Origin: Sorghum bicolor
Taxonomy: Eukaryota > Streptophyta > Magnoliopsida > Poales > Poaceae
DNA: 64,000 bases
Assembly (NCBI RefSeq): GCF_000003195.3
Contig: NC_012873.2
Span: forward strand, 5,975,894 to 6,039,893
Direction of reading: 5' to 3'
Made by a program: the position numbers and the translations under genes. Positions 12,671 through 25,215 of the stretch are shown piece by piece. Position 1 is the first letter of the stretch, and every line of letters begins with the position of its first letter. The notes under the pieces were generated by a model. It was not told the origin of the DNA, made no database searches, and worked only from the letters and a program-made list of their open reading frames with translations.

Positions 12671-15659
12671 GCTAGCAGTTCGCTACTATATGGGATCCAA
12701 TGTTGCCGACTTTTACTAGCTATCTCCCTATATTCATACGTGAACTGGAGTTAACCAAAGTGGTTTTGTTTCTTGTGATGGAATTTAATCACCTAGGCTT
12801 AAGTTCTCGAATGGAAGTGGGTGCTCATATTTTTTAATTGATTTTAGAACATAACAATGTTGTTTTTTTTCCAGTGACAGGCAATATGCCTATCGATGTC
12901 TATGGTGACTTTTCCAACTTTAAGAGATATGTTGGTCCATTGTTTCGAAGTTCCCATAAGTGTAAGGTGGTGCTCATAGGGGTCTATGTCTCTACTATAT
13001 TTCGAAATATTCTTCTTATATTCAATATAACTATATAATGGAAATAGAAAATGTTAATGCTTTTATCATTTTTTTGTTGCATGGGGGGAGATATATATTG
13101 TTTTAGAAATACTGGTAAATCAAATACAAGACTTGGATATAACAACAAAATATTATCAAAGTGCAACAATGTTTATCAAAGTACAAGACTTGATTACAAA
13201 GGCCGCTCTAGCCCCAAAGCTACGACTATGGACGGCAGGTGCTGCATGCATATATAGTCGTGGACCGTGACTTGATTACAAAGACCGCTCTAGTCCCTCT
13301 CCTCTCCATGACTCCATGATCATATACATACTAGCTCCCCAAGTGAGCCTCCTACCTGCGTGCCATGTTTATTTTAAGGTACAGCCTCACTTGAAAACAG
13401 TGCACACAGTTTAGTAAGTGCATCATTTTAAAAACAAGTGGCAGCTGGGAATGCATGATGTATATGCGTTGACATGTCTAGAAGTTTAGATGCAGACCAC
13501 TGAATATAAATATCACTACAGATTAACTTACATACGTAGCAAATAAAGAAATTTAACCAAATAAACAACTAGCATGAGACAACTAGCTAGCGGCTATGAG
13601 CGTCTGCAGCCTGTATGCGGTTTTACAGTATGTGTATATCATGGATATATTATATACTCCAGACGCAGTGTCATGCATGACATAAGTCGACATCCTACTA
13701 TATTGACTTGTCCTTCTAGAAACATCTATATATCGACCTGTCCTAAATGATCCTCGCATGCCATTACCTTTTATTTTATTTTATTTGAGCAATCGCAAAG
13801 CCATTATCTGTTAAACAAAATATATATAAGATGCAACTTGATTGTGTTGATTCCAAGATTACACTTTAACCGCTAATTTTTCTTATATAATATAGTTTAT
13901 CTATAGCAACAAAAAGTTTGATCATTAGAAAGTATTTCTAAATAGACATATAATTTAGCCACCTTTGTAGCTAGTATAAACTTTTCATATGATTAGATTA
14001 CTTATTCATAAAAGATAACAAATTAAAATTTGAAATATGCGTGTGTCTATATTTTCAGACGGAGAGAGTATCACAATAATCAATACACCAACTTACACTA
14101 CACTAAAAAGCATCATTCCTCGTCCCCGAGCAGTGTCCATCCGTAGATAGATCATCCATGCATGCTGGGCTCATATATGAAGGGGAGTGTGGTGGAGTGG
14201 CAAGAATAATAATATGTCCATGCCGGCTACAAATAACATCAATACTAACTATTTAAGCTATGAGTACCATGTTTTGAAAAAAAGAAAGGGTATATACATA
14301 GGCAAATTCTCAAGCTATATAGCTGGTAGTATATAAACTTAATTTATTTTTTAAAATAAACCGAGCATGAGAGTTGTCGATTATATTAATAAACAAGAAG
14401 ATTTAAAAGTAGTACTTAGGCATCTTTCATGTTAAATTTAGTCTAGAAAAAACATAGCAAATTGGTGACAACATGTATGTGCCACATATGTGATATTACT
14501 ACTTGCATTAGTAGTAGATATGAACATGAACAACATACAAACCATAGCGAAAGAGATATTGAATTTAACAAATTCAAGGAAAGGATTATACCCAGCAGAG
14601 AGACCCATGTTCAAGGCATGGGTGGCCCCATTCACATGAGACATTAATTGTGTGTTGCTTGAAGCAGTGGATCACAATTCATATAAGAAGAGGTTCGCAG
14701 TGCTGCCCCTCGAGCGTCCACCAGAAAGAAGACGCACCGAGGAGGAGGAAGATGAAGACGTCGGCACCCACCAAGAAGAAGATGATCCTAGGAAGTTAGC
14801 AAGTGGTCGCGAAGATGATCCTAGCTAGTTAGCAAGCAAGTGTCGCTACGTGGATGGCAGTTCCGGGGTCCTGCTCATCCAACTCTCCATACACACGTAG
14901 AGGATTGGTTCATGTGCGTGAGAGACTAGAGAAAGACTAAATGTTGAAGCGGGTCTTGCTTTTATCACGTAGACAGGAAGCCAAGCGCGGGTGCATAGGA
15001 GATCAAGAGTCAGGAGTAGAAGAGACGCTCACGAAAGAAACTTTTGTCATTATAAGCGAAAACTTAATTAGGTGTAGAGAAACTCTTGGAACTCCATCAT
15101 TTAGGAAATGAAACTCATGTAACTCTCGCTCACATTTAGGAATAGAAACTCCTGCCCATAATTGGCTTGAGTGGCAAAAGCAATTCATGCACTGCACCAC
15201 ATTGCGTCATGTCGGGCTTAGAACAGTCACGGTGACGACGGTCGTGTACATCATGTGGCTCACTCTTATCTTTTCTCAATTTGTCAATATAGGCAAACAT
15301 AGTCCGTATATATAAGTTGAGTCATATCTATTCAAAATTTCATAGAGAATTAAACTATGCACCGTAGCATATAATATGGTCCTAGAATTTATTTGATTTA
15401 ATTAAGTTAAATATGAGTCAAGCGCATGCTAAATATAAACATAAACTGAGCAAAGGATAACCCGAGAAAGCCGCTGACAACATGAACAAAAACAATCACA
15501 ACAACGCAAACTCCTATGGCACCTAACGAAGAGGCAAAGAGGGCACAATCACAAAGTCCAAAAGGCAGGAACCTTTTATATCGTGGAGACTATTCTGGCT
15601 AGCGCCGCATCTGAAATTCCAAAAATGAGAAAATAAGGATTATATACTCTCTCTCCATG
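12671..15659. other. A+T-rich intergenic stretch, no gene recognised
   Basis: Frames here are short and unlike plant proteins. A partly complementary A+T-rich block ending GACGGAGAGAGTA at about 14070 may be the right end of an eroded Stowaway copy, but I could not find its left end. Nothing else is recognisable. Confidence 0.45.
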
Positions 15660-16618
15660 TTTCTATTCTCTGGAGGGTAGGACACAATAGCTTGCCGATC
15701 GATGAAAACCAATATAAAGCGGCGGAACATTGATCTTGTCACATCATGCCCGGTTTGTAGACGCTTTGATGAGGATGGTGGTCATTGCTTTCTGAAGTGT
15801 AAGGGTGTACGCCAATGTTGGCGAGGTTTACAGCTAGAGGAGGTCCGCTTAAGTTTATTGGCAGGCCGAACATCAATAGAGTTCATAAGGGAGGTGCTGA
15901 ATCTGAAACCCAAGATACGCATGACCGTGGTCTTGCTGCTGTGGAAATGGTGGGATGTCCGCAACAAAGTGAATGCTGGTGAGAAAATCTTGACGACTGA
16001 TTCAGTGCTACGGGTTGCCATTAGCATGTCTGAAAATTGTCAGAAGGAGCACTCACCGAGAGAAGCAGTCCTAGTGTCCTCCTGTGCAACAAGCAGTGAA
16101 GTTAAATATCGACGAAGCGTTCTCACCATCTTCGAATGTGGGGGCATGGAGGTTCATAATCCGTGATGAAGATGGAGGTGTCGCATTAGCTGGAGCTGGA
16201 AATATGGGACAGGCGTATGACGCTCTAATGGTTGAAGCAACAGCCTGTCTCAAGGCGCTGGAACTTGCTGATCAATATGACATCTTTCGTATTGAGTTGG
16301 AACTTGCTGATTCAAAACAGTTGGAGGAAGCTATCAGAACTCCTTCTAGAAATCTTGGCCCTAGCGGAATGATCTTCAAAGCCATTCGTCAGCTCCTATT
16401 TTTGCGTTTTAATTTTTTGTCCTTAAAGCATGTTCCTCGCTTGTGTAACTCGTCTGCGCACGAGGCTGCTCAGTTAGCTAGAGTATGGGATCCGGGTCGG
16501 GTGCATGTATGGATGGATGACCTTCCTACTCGTGTAAGTGTTGCTGTAGCTCACGATTTAGTTGAGCTATCGTTGATTAATATAAGGCCATAGAGTCGAG
16601 GAGTGTGATAAAAAAAAT
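15660..16618 (+). mobile_element. 5'-truncated LINE remnant (zf-RVT and RNase H part), frameshifted
   Basis: The reading shows the end of a plant L1-type LINE ORF2. A degraded RVGHNSLP motif (about 15672-15697) is followed after a frameshift by a zinc-binding region of reverse transcriptase: CPVCRRFDEDGGHCFLKC, a CxxC...HxxxxC pattern. A second frameshift near 16090 leads to an RNase H-like domain, LNIDEAFSPSSNVGAWRFII, then VEATACLKALELA, and HVPRLCNSSAHEAAQLA near the end. The frame closes at 16593 and an A-rich tail follows (16609-16616). The upstream endonuclease and most of the reverse transcriptase are missing, so it is dead on arrival and further mutated. Confidence 0.85.
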
Positions 16619-17480
16619 CGTTTTGACAAGACTTGGGAATATAGATCATGAATAGCATTTAAGTTGTTGAGTTTGAAGATGTGAAAACTATATAGATAAA
16701 TTTATCTTGAAAAAATATTTATATAAAAATATACATATATCTCTTTTCAATAATTTCTTTTTTATAAAAATAAAAAGTCAAAATTATGTCCTGGGGATCA
16801 TGTCGTGGTACAAAACGACTTCTTTTAAAACCTAGAGTATATATCTAGCAATTGCGTCTGAATCTGAATGGTATCTGGTGTGTTTGTTAACTGGGGCGCC
16901 GATACGGAGGTTGACACCTGTGGTCCTGAGGATGAAATAAAGCACGCACAAGCTCGGCACAACACGGCACAAGCATGCATGAATAATGCTGCGCCGCCGC
17001 GCGCTTTTGGCAATTGCAGGCCTGCCTACCACCACCACTGCAGACAGAGAGGCCCTTGCAGCTTGCTAGGCAGTCCAAAGAGATGGGATGGGGCAGAGGC
17101 TGACCTGAAAGCAGTGGCACACACCCGGACACCATGATTGCATGCGATCTCCATCGGCATGCTGCATGCATGCGGCCGGCCGGCTTGCCGACCCACAACG
17201 CATGCAAGTGATGTCCCTCTCTTTAGATGCGCATCTATCTTCCTTCTTGCAGTGTGCACTAGCTAGCTGCGCGAGATGCGTTGTATTGACGTTGGTCCAA
17301 TGCAAGATGGCGATCGATGTTGTCGAGATCGAACACAGAGAGGAGCACTGATATGATAGTGACCTATCCATAGGGTTAGGACCTCTGCCGGTCATTCCGT
17401 AATATTTTTTTCTCTTATAATAAATTAACGAACAATATTTTTAATTATAATTTTTTAGACAAGTGAACAAACTCATCACA
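16619..17480. other. Intergenic stretch, no gene recognised
   Basis: An A+T-rich segment (16635-16790) is followed by more balanced DNA with many GCATGC words. Overlapping frames on both strands at 16825-17395 have no recognisable domains and exclude each other. I call nothing. Confidence 0.45.
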
Positions 17481-17789
17481 CCCGTTGACCACTATCCCGG
17501 CCTGTCTGACTCCGCCGGCCGCCGCCCCGCCGGAGCTATCGCGCGCCACCGACGACCACTGCCTCCGCGGTCCCCCTGCGGCCTTTTCGTCCGGCCGCCC
17601 CGCCAGGGCTGCCATCACCATGAGGTTGTGTTCGAGAGCTAGAGCGGGCGAGGAGGGGAAGAGAAGGTGCTTGCACCGTTGCACGGCGCACTTCACTTGG
17701 GGAGGATACGGAAAAACTTCAGGTGCTTTGCTTTCGTTGCACACGATTGATTCACTTCAGTGCCGGTGGCGAATGAGACCCATTAGTTC

Positions 17790-17925
17790 AGTGCCGACGT
17801 TTGCGAACGTGATGTCCTCATACCTGGGCCGGGCTACATTCCGTGTAATATTGTTTTTCTTTTAGGGAAGGGAATTCCGTGTAATGTGGGATAGTTGGCC
17901 CAGTTGTGCGTCGGTGTAACAAAAA
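17790..17925. repeat. Dispersed repeat, copy A (partner near 26050)
   Basis: The word TTTGCGAACGTGATG followed by CCTC...TACCTGGGCCGGGCTA, then GATAGTTGGCCCAG and GGTAACAAA..GGGCTT, recurs in the same order at 26055-26180. GTTTGCGAACGTGATGG is repeated once more at 17958. The sequence just upstream (17500-17790) is GC-rich with frames on both strands but no recognisable domain. The pair looks like two decayed copies of one uncharacterised mobile sequence or gene fragment. Confidence 0.6.
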
Positions 17926-18026
17926 GGGCTTCAGTGTCAATCGAATCCCAAGTTCTGCGTTTGCGAACGTGATGGCTAACTACCAGAACCCTTGTGCCTA
18001 GTTAAATTTAGCGCTAAATGGGATAC

Positions 18027-18027
<1 letters not shown>

Positions 18028-18059
<32 letters not shown>

Positions 18060-18061
18060 AA
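18028..18061. repeat. (GAAA)n microsatellite
   Basis: About eight uninterrupted AAGA/GAAA units. Confidence 0.95.
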
Positions 18062-18640
18062 CCTAAAATGTGGTCTAGTAGCTAGCTAGTATAAATCCAT
18101 AATAATAATCAACAGTGCTTCAGCTCCTAATTAACAACTATGATCTCTGTACTTTATATGCGCATGAGAAAAAGAACAAAAAAATAAGAGTCATTTACCT
18201 AAAAAATACATCTTCCTTACATGGCTCCTTTTGTTTTGAACTTTACCTATATGGCTCTAAAATGAAATTTTCTTTTTTCTATGGTCTTCCATCCGTTTTT
18301 GGTATTTGACAATGTTAAGTCAAGAGTAAAATAATTATTTTACCCCTAACAAAAAATAAAATATAGAGTTTTATTTGTCTATTGGAGATGTGAATTGGAC
18401 TTTTTCCTTGTGGTTTTGGCAGCGTCTTTTGCTCACGTTCGCATTTTGGGCTCATATGTATACAAAGGCACCCGTTGATTATGTCGGATTTGAGAGAGAA
18501 ATTCTTATGCATTTTCTATTAGATATGGCTTCTATAGTTTACAACATTTGATCAATATAGCAGCAATATAAGATGGACAGGCGAGATGGTATGGGGACGC
18601 AAACCAACCAGCCATACGCATGATACATGATAAAATTTAA
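18062..18640. other. Intergenic stretch, nothing recognised
   Basis: A+T-rich DNA with short frames only, between the GAAA microsatellite and the DUF1618-like fragment. Confidence 0.45.
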
Positions 18641-18644
18641 TAGT

Positions 18645-19050
18645 TTAGATATCGTCTCCCACCTCGTCGTGTCCTCCGCGCAGGAGCCGGTGGTGCGGGA
18701 TCTCCACTGCAGGCGCTGCATCGCTGTAAGCGAGAACTTGGTGCAGTACGTGGAGATCACCCTCAGCCCCAACAAAGCGGCGACTGTTAACATGTGGTAT
18801 CGAGACTTGGAGGAAAATTTATGGTGATGGCAAACAAACTATAGCGAAAGCTTCGAGGACATCTAGGAACACGAAAGATACACCTAGACCGCACTGCCAC
18901 TGAACCCTCTCATGCTCGTGAGCATCTCCCCGTGAACTCCAATGTGGTCTACTTCTCCCTCAACCAGCGACTCTTCTGTGTCAATGTGCCGGAGCACATG
19001 GTGGTAGACTATGAGCAATATGATCCGCTGAGAAGGTGCTTGCATGATGA
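18645..19050 (+). pseudogene. Decayed DUF1618-like gene fragment
   Basis: Two separated blocks resemble the C-terminal part of the large grass DUF1618 family, whose function is unknown. Block one (about 18651-18800) reads VSHLVVSSAQEPVVRDLHCR, then LVQYVEITLSPNKAATVNMW. Block two (about 18923-19045), in a shifted frame, reads EHLPVNSNVVYFSLNQRLFC, then VNVPEHMVVDYEQYDPLRR, matching the familiar NPDVVYF..L / LF.VD....VVD pattern. The blocks are separated by sequence with stops in all useful frames, and no F-box or N-terminal half is present. I see it as a relic, not an expressed gene. The family assignment is from memory of motifs only. Confidence 0.55.
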
Positions 19051-20180
19051 TGGAGAATGCAGTTATCTACTTATCTTGGTGGTTCTCTGTTGATTAGTAG
19101 TGGTGTCCATTTTTTTCTCTGTGAATACAGTTTGTGATCACATTTATGTTTATGCAAATAACTTGATTGTGCCAATGTTAGTGTGATCTTATTTGCTTAT
19201 CGGAATCCCGAACTTATTATTGTCGATAAATATTTCACATTCAGATAATGTTAGATAGTTCAGTGCTACAACACACATTCTCTGAATAGTTAGTTTCTTT
19301 ACGGTCCATACTTTATTTATCCAAAATTAGATATTCTATCAATTCAATTAGGTGCCTACTACATCATTTACAGTTTTACTCAAATGATCAAATGGTACAC
19401 TATAATTCTCTAAACTCCACATTCTCAAGAGAGTTAGGCTAGGAGTGACACCACAAAGAGAAATGACCTCCTAGATGGGGTTGGGGTGCCCTTATATAGG
19501 CCAAGGTGGAGTAGAAGCCAATGAACTGCCACATTATCGATCTGTGTCATCTCCCTTGATCACTGTTGGATACACCGACTTAAAACTGCCTTAAATCAAT
19601 GGTGTAGATCTAAAGAAACATGTACGAGGCGGCGGAGGGCGACTGGGCTTTGTGGCAGGGTAGGCCGTCCTAGGGCATGGACCGGTTGGACCACTATTTT
19701 GGCCAATGGGCCTCCCATTCAGTGAGTTGTTTTATGGATGCTTGAGTATTCCTACGTTGGTTTCGTCGTGGATTTGATGTTTTTTGATTTCAGACTCTAA
19801 ATATAGCAAACAATATATTTATTTTGATTGTCTCGACGAGCTCTTCATGATGGTGCTTCCCAATTCATCATTTGAGATAGTTTTATTCGGTGAAAAATTA
19901 AATATCCTGCAAAACATATGAAAACACCAAAACTCATGGAACTTGTTATTAGTTCAAAACACTTTACCTACATTGGTGACAGTATTTAAGCATGTGTGTA
20001 TAGTAAAATGATGGTTTATGTTTGACATTCACGACCATCAACATATATCTATCTCTACTCTATCTACACTAAAAAAACCTATTGTTATCGTCGTATTGTC
20101 CCGCTAATCGCTCCGTGCGCAAACTAATCGCCCTACTCGCCCCGCTCCGTTAGCCCGCTCTATGTTCGAAGAGGATTGAT
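19051..20180. other. Intergenic stretch, nothing recognised
   Basis: No coding or repeat boundary was recognised. The part at 19440-19700 has a composition and wording like retrotransposon LTR DNA (CCTCCTAGATGGGGTTGGGG...), but I found no ends for it. Confidence 0.4.
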
Positions 20181-20400
20181 CTCTCCATCCCAAATTGTAA
20201 GTCATTTCAAGAATCTTGAAGAGTCAAAGCATCTCAAGTTTGACCAAATTTATATAGTAGGATAATAACATTTATGATATAAATTAAGTATTATTAAATT
20301 CTTAGTATATCTATTTGATGCCATAAAATTTTATAATTTTTTATATAAATTTGGTTAAACTTGAGATACTTTGACTCTCCAAAATTCTTAGACGAGGGAG
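20181..20400. mobile_element. Stowaway-like MITE
   Basis: The left end CTCTCCATCCCAAATTGTAA and the right end AATTCTTAGACGAGGGAG are imperfect inverted repeats. Their inner parts match better: GAGTCAAAGCATCTCAAGTT on the left against AACTTGAGATACTTTGACTC on the right. The middle is A+T-rich and non-coding. Confidence 0.7.
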
Positions 20401-21481
20401 CAGTATGTATCAACCAACCGCAACCTGGTGAGTGGTGACTGCTAGGCTGCCTTCTGCGACGAGCACATTGTTCATGATATCCACGACCACCTCCACGGCA
20501 GCGACCCGCGACAGCTCATTCAACGCGCATCGCTTCAAAGGTGCGGCACCACCTTCAATTCACTATCGCCCCTAGTCCGCATTAGCTCATCTGACGAGGC
20601 ATCCAGGTCCATGCATCAACAACAACATATGACCTCGTGCGTATAGTAGACTCCAGCAACAAGCTCGGCAAGTACTAGGCATTGGTGACCTGGTGCGTGG
20701 TGGCCGACGTCCATGCATACATGGCCACGTTGACGTGAGGATATGTGACGTCAACGTAGCGACTCATTTTCCGTTACAAAATAACTGAACAAATATGACC
20801 GTATACGTACATATGTACCTATAGAAAATACTGGAGTCAGCTCATTGTCTCGTTCAATTTGTGACCCCGTTCAAACAGATATATATATCAAGTATTCAAA
20901 ATTTTTGAAGTAGTACATTTTATCAAGATGTTGAAATATGTTTGAAATGTTGAAATACTTTCTTAGTCATGATATCTTCTAGTGTACCTAAATAGGACAA
21001 CCCCATTAGCATATTTTTTTTCTACGATTTTATAAAGCCATATCACGCCAAAGAAGTTCTTCTGCACTGTTTCCAAAATATAGTTATGTTAAAAACTGGG
21101 TCATGAAACCCCATTGAGGATGACCTAACTAATATGGCTTCATTGAATTCCTCCCGCCCCTAGCATCCTCATCAAATCATCGAACCAAATGAGTTGGGTT
21201 GTTAGCCTTTCACTTGCAAAAGGTACATACTACTTCAACATCGATCCATCTACTTATTTCCTTGGTTAATCAATTTATTTTGTATATATAAAAAAATATC
21301 TCCCTATATACCATATAAATACTCAACAACAAAAGTTACTGCTTTCCTCCTACTTCCATGCGTATGTGTACTTTTTATACTTCACCATTTTTAGATGTCT
21401 TGATGTTAGCAATGATGTTTAGTTCAATTTGTCTAAGGTTCTTGGTGAACCAGTTACTCACAACAAGCAGGCTCATCAGGG
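20401..21481. other. Intergenic stretch, nothing recognised
   Basis: The part at 20430-20760 is richer in GC with words such as GACCACCTCCACGGCAGCGAC, but frames are broken and no domain is recognisable. It could be an old gene fragment. The remainder is A+T-rich. Confidence 0.4.
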
Positions 21482-21486
21482 AATGG

Positions 21487-23390
21487 TGAAAGGTCCTAAT
21501 ATGGCTAGAGGGGGGGTGAATAGCCTATTTAAAAAATTCTACAAACTCACTAGAGCAAAAGGTTAGTAAATAACAAAGCGAAGCTTTTTGCTCTAGCTCT
21601 AAAGGGGTGTTTGCAAGCCACCTACCCAACAATTCTAGTTGCTAAGATCTCTATGCACACAAGAACTAAGACTTTACAAGTTACACTAGAGAACTAAGCT
21701 ACACAAGTCAAAGTAAACAACTAAACTAATTACACTAGTTTGCAGTAAGTAAAGATAAGATGAGATATTTATACCGCCGTGTAGGGGATGAACCAATCAC
21801 CAATATAAACAATTAAGCACCAGGAGAATGCCAATCAAATACAATTGAGACACCGATTTTTCTCCCGAGGTTCACGTGCTTGCCGGCACGCTACGTCCCC
21901 GTTGTGTCGACCAACACTTGGTGGTTCGGTGGCTAAGAGGTGTAGCACGAACCTCGTCCTCACTAGGACACCACAAGTGAGGTAGCTCAATGACACGAGC
22001 AATCCACTAATGTTGCCTTTGGCTCTCCGCCGAGGTAGGCACAAACCTCTCACAATCACCGGGAGATGGCCACGAACAATCACCAACTCGTGCCAATCCT
22101 CCTCCGCTGCTCCAAGCCGTCTAGGTGGCGGCAACCACCAAGAGTAACAAGAAAACCGCAGCCAAATCGATCCCCAAGTGCCACTAGATGCAATCACTCA
22201 AGCAAATGCACTTGGAACCACTCCCAATCTCACAAAGATGTATAATCTAAGAAGGAGATGAGTGGGAGGTGTTTGCTTAGGCTCACAAGGATGTCAAGTA
22301 TGTTAGAATGCCAAGAGTGTGAGCCCCAAGCCAGCCAAACACGTATTTATAGCCCCTCAAACAAATAGAGCCATTGGCTCTTTCACTGGGCAAAACTCGG
22401 GGTCACCGGACGCTCTTAAAGGGGCACCGGACGCTCAACACCAGCGTCCGGTGCTCCAACAACAGCCGCGTGTCAGAGTCTAACGGTAACCTGCAGAGCA
22501 CCGAACGATGGGCACCGGACGGTCCGGTGCTCACCGGACTCGTGCGCAGAGAGTTTGTCAAACTCGCGACCTCACCGCACGCTAGGCACCGGACGGTCCG
22601 GTGCTCACCGGACTCGTGCGCAGAGAGGGTTGCAAAAACCCCTCACACCGGACGCTAACCACCGGACGCTCTCAGAGTGCGTCCGGTGCTTAACCCTAGC
22701 AGGGTCAAGCTCACCGGACGCTGAGGCCAGCGTCCGGTGCCTCCGCACTCAGCGTCCGGTGAGTGTTTCTCAGTGAGAAAACACTCCCACGACTTCTCTA
22801 AATTTCCCACCGGCGCAATAGAAAATATGCACTTCATTTTCTCGAAAAGCGCCGAATCCCGCCTCGCAAGCTCGGCGGGAGGGAGAGAGGAACCCATCCT
22901 CTCTCAACCCTTCAAACTTCAACCCCTTCTCAAAGTGTGCCAACACCACAATGTGTAAACCAACATGTGCACGAGTGTTAGCATTTTCACAATCATTTTC
23001 TTCGAAGGAGTTAAGTTAGCTCACTAGGTTCTAAATGCATGCACATGAACAATGACACCTAGTGGCACTTGATAACCGCTTAGCCAAAGAATTCCCCTCT
23101 TTATAGTACGGCTATCTATCCTAAATGTGATCACACCCTCTATGGTGTATTGATCACTAAAACCAAAACCCTAAGCAATACCTTTGCCTTGATCTTCATA
23201 GGGTTTGTTTTTCTCTTTCTTCTTTTCTAAGTTGAGCACTTGATCATCTTGTGGTCATCAAAATTATCACCATGATCATCACTTGCTCCATCACTTGGCA
23301 TGTACCAACCTTATTAAGTCTACACACACTTAGTATAGAGGTTAGTACTTAGGGTTTCATCAATTATCCAAAACCAAACTAGGGCTTTCA
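21487..23390. mobile_element. Solo LTR (1.9 kb) with hairpin-rich centre
   Basis: The segment starts TGAAAGGTCCTAATATGGCT and ends CAAACTAGGGCTTTCA, so it has TG...CA ends within the inverted pair TGAAAG/CTTTCA. A perfect 5-bp duplication AATGG flanks it (21482-21486 and 23391-23395). There is no polyprotein, primer-binding site or second LTR. Its centre (22390-22765) is a cluster of CACCGGACG / CGTCCGGTG words in both orientations, including two copies of a 19-bp palindrome. Frames across this cluster are artefacts. The Copia or Gypsy class cannot be told from the LTR alone. Confidence 0.85.
22511..22627. repeat. Direct repeat with palindromic core inside the solo LTR
   Basis: A 43-bp block starting GGCACCGGACGGTCCGGTGC is repeated identically at 22511-22553 and 22585-22627 (period 74 bp). 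Each copy contains the perfect palindrome GCACCGGACGGTCCGGTGC. More diverged relatives of the unit lie on both sides from 22395 to 22760. Confidence 0.9.
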
Positions 23391-23395
23391 AATGG

Positions 23396-24698
23396 GAATG
23401 GAGAGACAATGCAACAATTGCTGCATGGAAGGCTCTAACAAAAATAAGAGATTTTCTTTCATGATTTCACTATTTGTGACTTTAACTAACTCAAGTCAAC
23501 GCACGGGTTATCATCTAGTGACTATAATGGCGGAGTGAGCAGGGGAAGGGGAACATTTTTTTTACCTTAACATATCATCAGTTGGATTGATTATCAATAG
23601 GCCGAAGAAGAAGGGGCCATGTAGCTTGTTTAATTTGTTACCAGTTCCTCATTTCTAAACTATAGTTTAGTGTTGATCTAAGTCAAATATCTGTGTAACT
23701 TTGACAATTTTAGGAAAAATATATTAACCCTACAAGTTCAAATAAAATGCACTATCAAAATATTTTCATTGAGAATTCAATGAAACTAATTCGACATCAT
23801 ATATGATTTTGGTGCATTTTTTATAAAATTAGATAAAGTTAAAGAAGTTTGATAAAATAAAAGTAATCTATGATTTGAAATGGAGGGAGTAATTTACTAC
23901 TACTTCTATGTAACCCATTGAAACATGTATTGTCTGAGTTGCAGCTGGCATGCATCCAACTTTAACTTGGACTAAAGTGGTTTATTTGGATGCTCTTTTT
24001 ATTAGTTCCGTTTGGTTTTCAGAAAACTGCATGCTTTTTTTAAGATAAAGACAGGAGCTCTACCGCTCAGTTAAGAAGGAAACAAAGTTTTATGTACAAT
24101 GGCGGCACCTTCGGTTCTGAAAACTGCATGTTGCTGCAGTTCTGAAAATGATGTGAGCTGAACTTAATTTGCATTGTGCCTGTATTATTTTTTCTGTTCC
24201 AGTAATTTTCATGTGACCCAAGTGTTGTTGATAGCATGCTGTGAATATTCTAAGCATGTAGCTTCTATACATTCTTCTAAAAACTGATTGTCACTGCTCA
24301 AGCTGTGACTTGACTGTGCAAATCTCAGTCTGAACTTACTTGCTTCCGTGCATCCCAAACTTATTCTTGTTGGAAAATGTTTCACAATTAGCCTACATAT
24401 TGCCATTCAGCCTTATGTATCCTTCATCCCAGCCTTATGTTTTACAATTTTATTGAAATGATCAGATCATACACTATAATTCTATGAACTACATATTATT
24501 TTTTTTGAAATAATAGCAGGAGCTCTGCCTTTCAATTCTGAGCTACACATTCTCAAAAATAATTTTCTGAACTTCACATTAGAATTTAGAGAATTGATAC
24601 ATACAATTATGTCACCTCTACTGCGTGTGATCTGGCAACAGCAACGACTTCAGAGGAGCAACAGAGAAGCAGGGGAACTGCTCGCTCCGGTACTCCTC
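23396..24698. other. Intergenic stretch, nothing but a MITE recognised
   Basis: Apart from the Stowaway-like element at 23647-23889, I see only A+T-rich DNA with short frames. Confidence 0.45.
23647..23889. mobile_element. Stowaway-like MITE
   Basis: The right end GATTTGAAATGGAGGGAG is followed by TA. The left end CCTCATTTCTAAACTATAG is its approximate complement. The interior has the usual TAAGTCAAATAT and AATATATTAACCC words and no frame. The left boundary is approximate. Confidence 0.6.
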
Positions 24699-25215
24699 CT
24701 AAAAATGTTCCGATTTTGCTTTTCCCATGGTTACTGGATTCTTGCTCAAAACTACAACAGATTTGTTATCCACCAACAGTTTTACCTCAGGCACCTTCCT
24801 TCCAAGCATTTCACTGAGTAGTCTACTAAGCCAAATGCCCCTGACATGTTGCATTTGCACTTGCAATATATTCAGCTTCACATGATTTGGGTGCAAGCTC
24901 CCATGTTCTGTTGGACTGAATGGACTCCATTTTAGTCTTCACTGCCTCATGCTAACACTGTTCTTCCAGTGCATAGAAACACAACCCACTGCAAACGAAT
25001 TCCTAAACTTCACCACTTGTGTCGTTCAGATTCTACATGGTGCACAACCTGAGCGGCGCTCCTTCTGAATCAATGGCTTCTTCAGTCGGCGGTGTAGCAT
25101 GTTCTATTGCTGGAGTAGCTTGTATTGGACAAGGGTTAATGGAGAGGATTTGTGATGATGGCGGTATTGATGAAGTACCTTCTGGATTTGCCAGAAAGCA
25201 CGGCGAAGACTGATC
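24699..25215 (-). mobile_element. Decayed Copia polyprotein remnant
   Basis: On the minus strand, 24896-24699 reads GIWLSRLLSEMLGRKVPEVK followed by LLVDNKSVVVLSKNPVTMGK, the Copia RNase H region (..WL..LL.E..G......L.DNKSA..L.KNPV..). Immediately upstream, after frameshifts and a large internal deletion, come pieces of the start of reverse transcriptase (KMESIQSNRTWEL, then EGAPLRLCTM near 25035). Two blocks that are hundreds of residues apart in a full polyprotein are here next to each other, so most of pol has been deleted. There are stops between blocks and no LTR was identified. Confidence 0.7.

Noticed and set aside
13800..14075. Possible Stowaway element
   Set aside because: The right end GACGGAGAGAGTA is suggestive, but no complementary left end was found.
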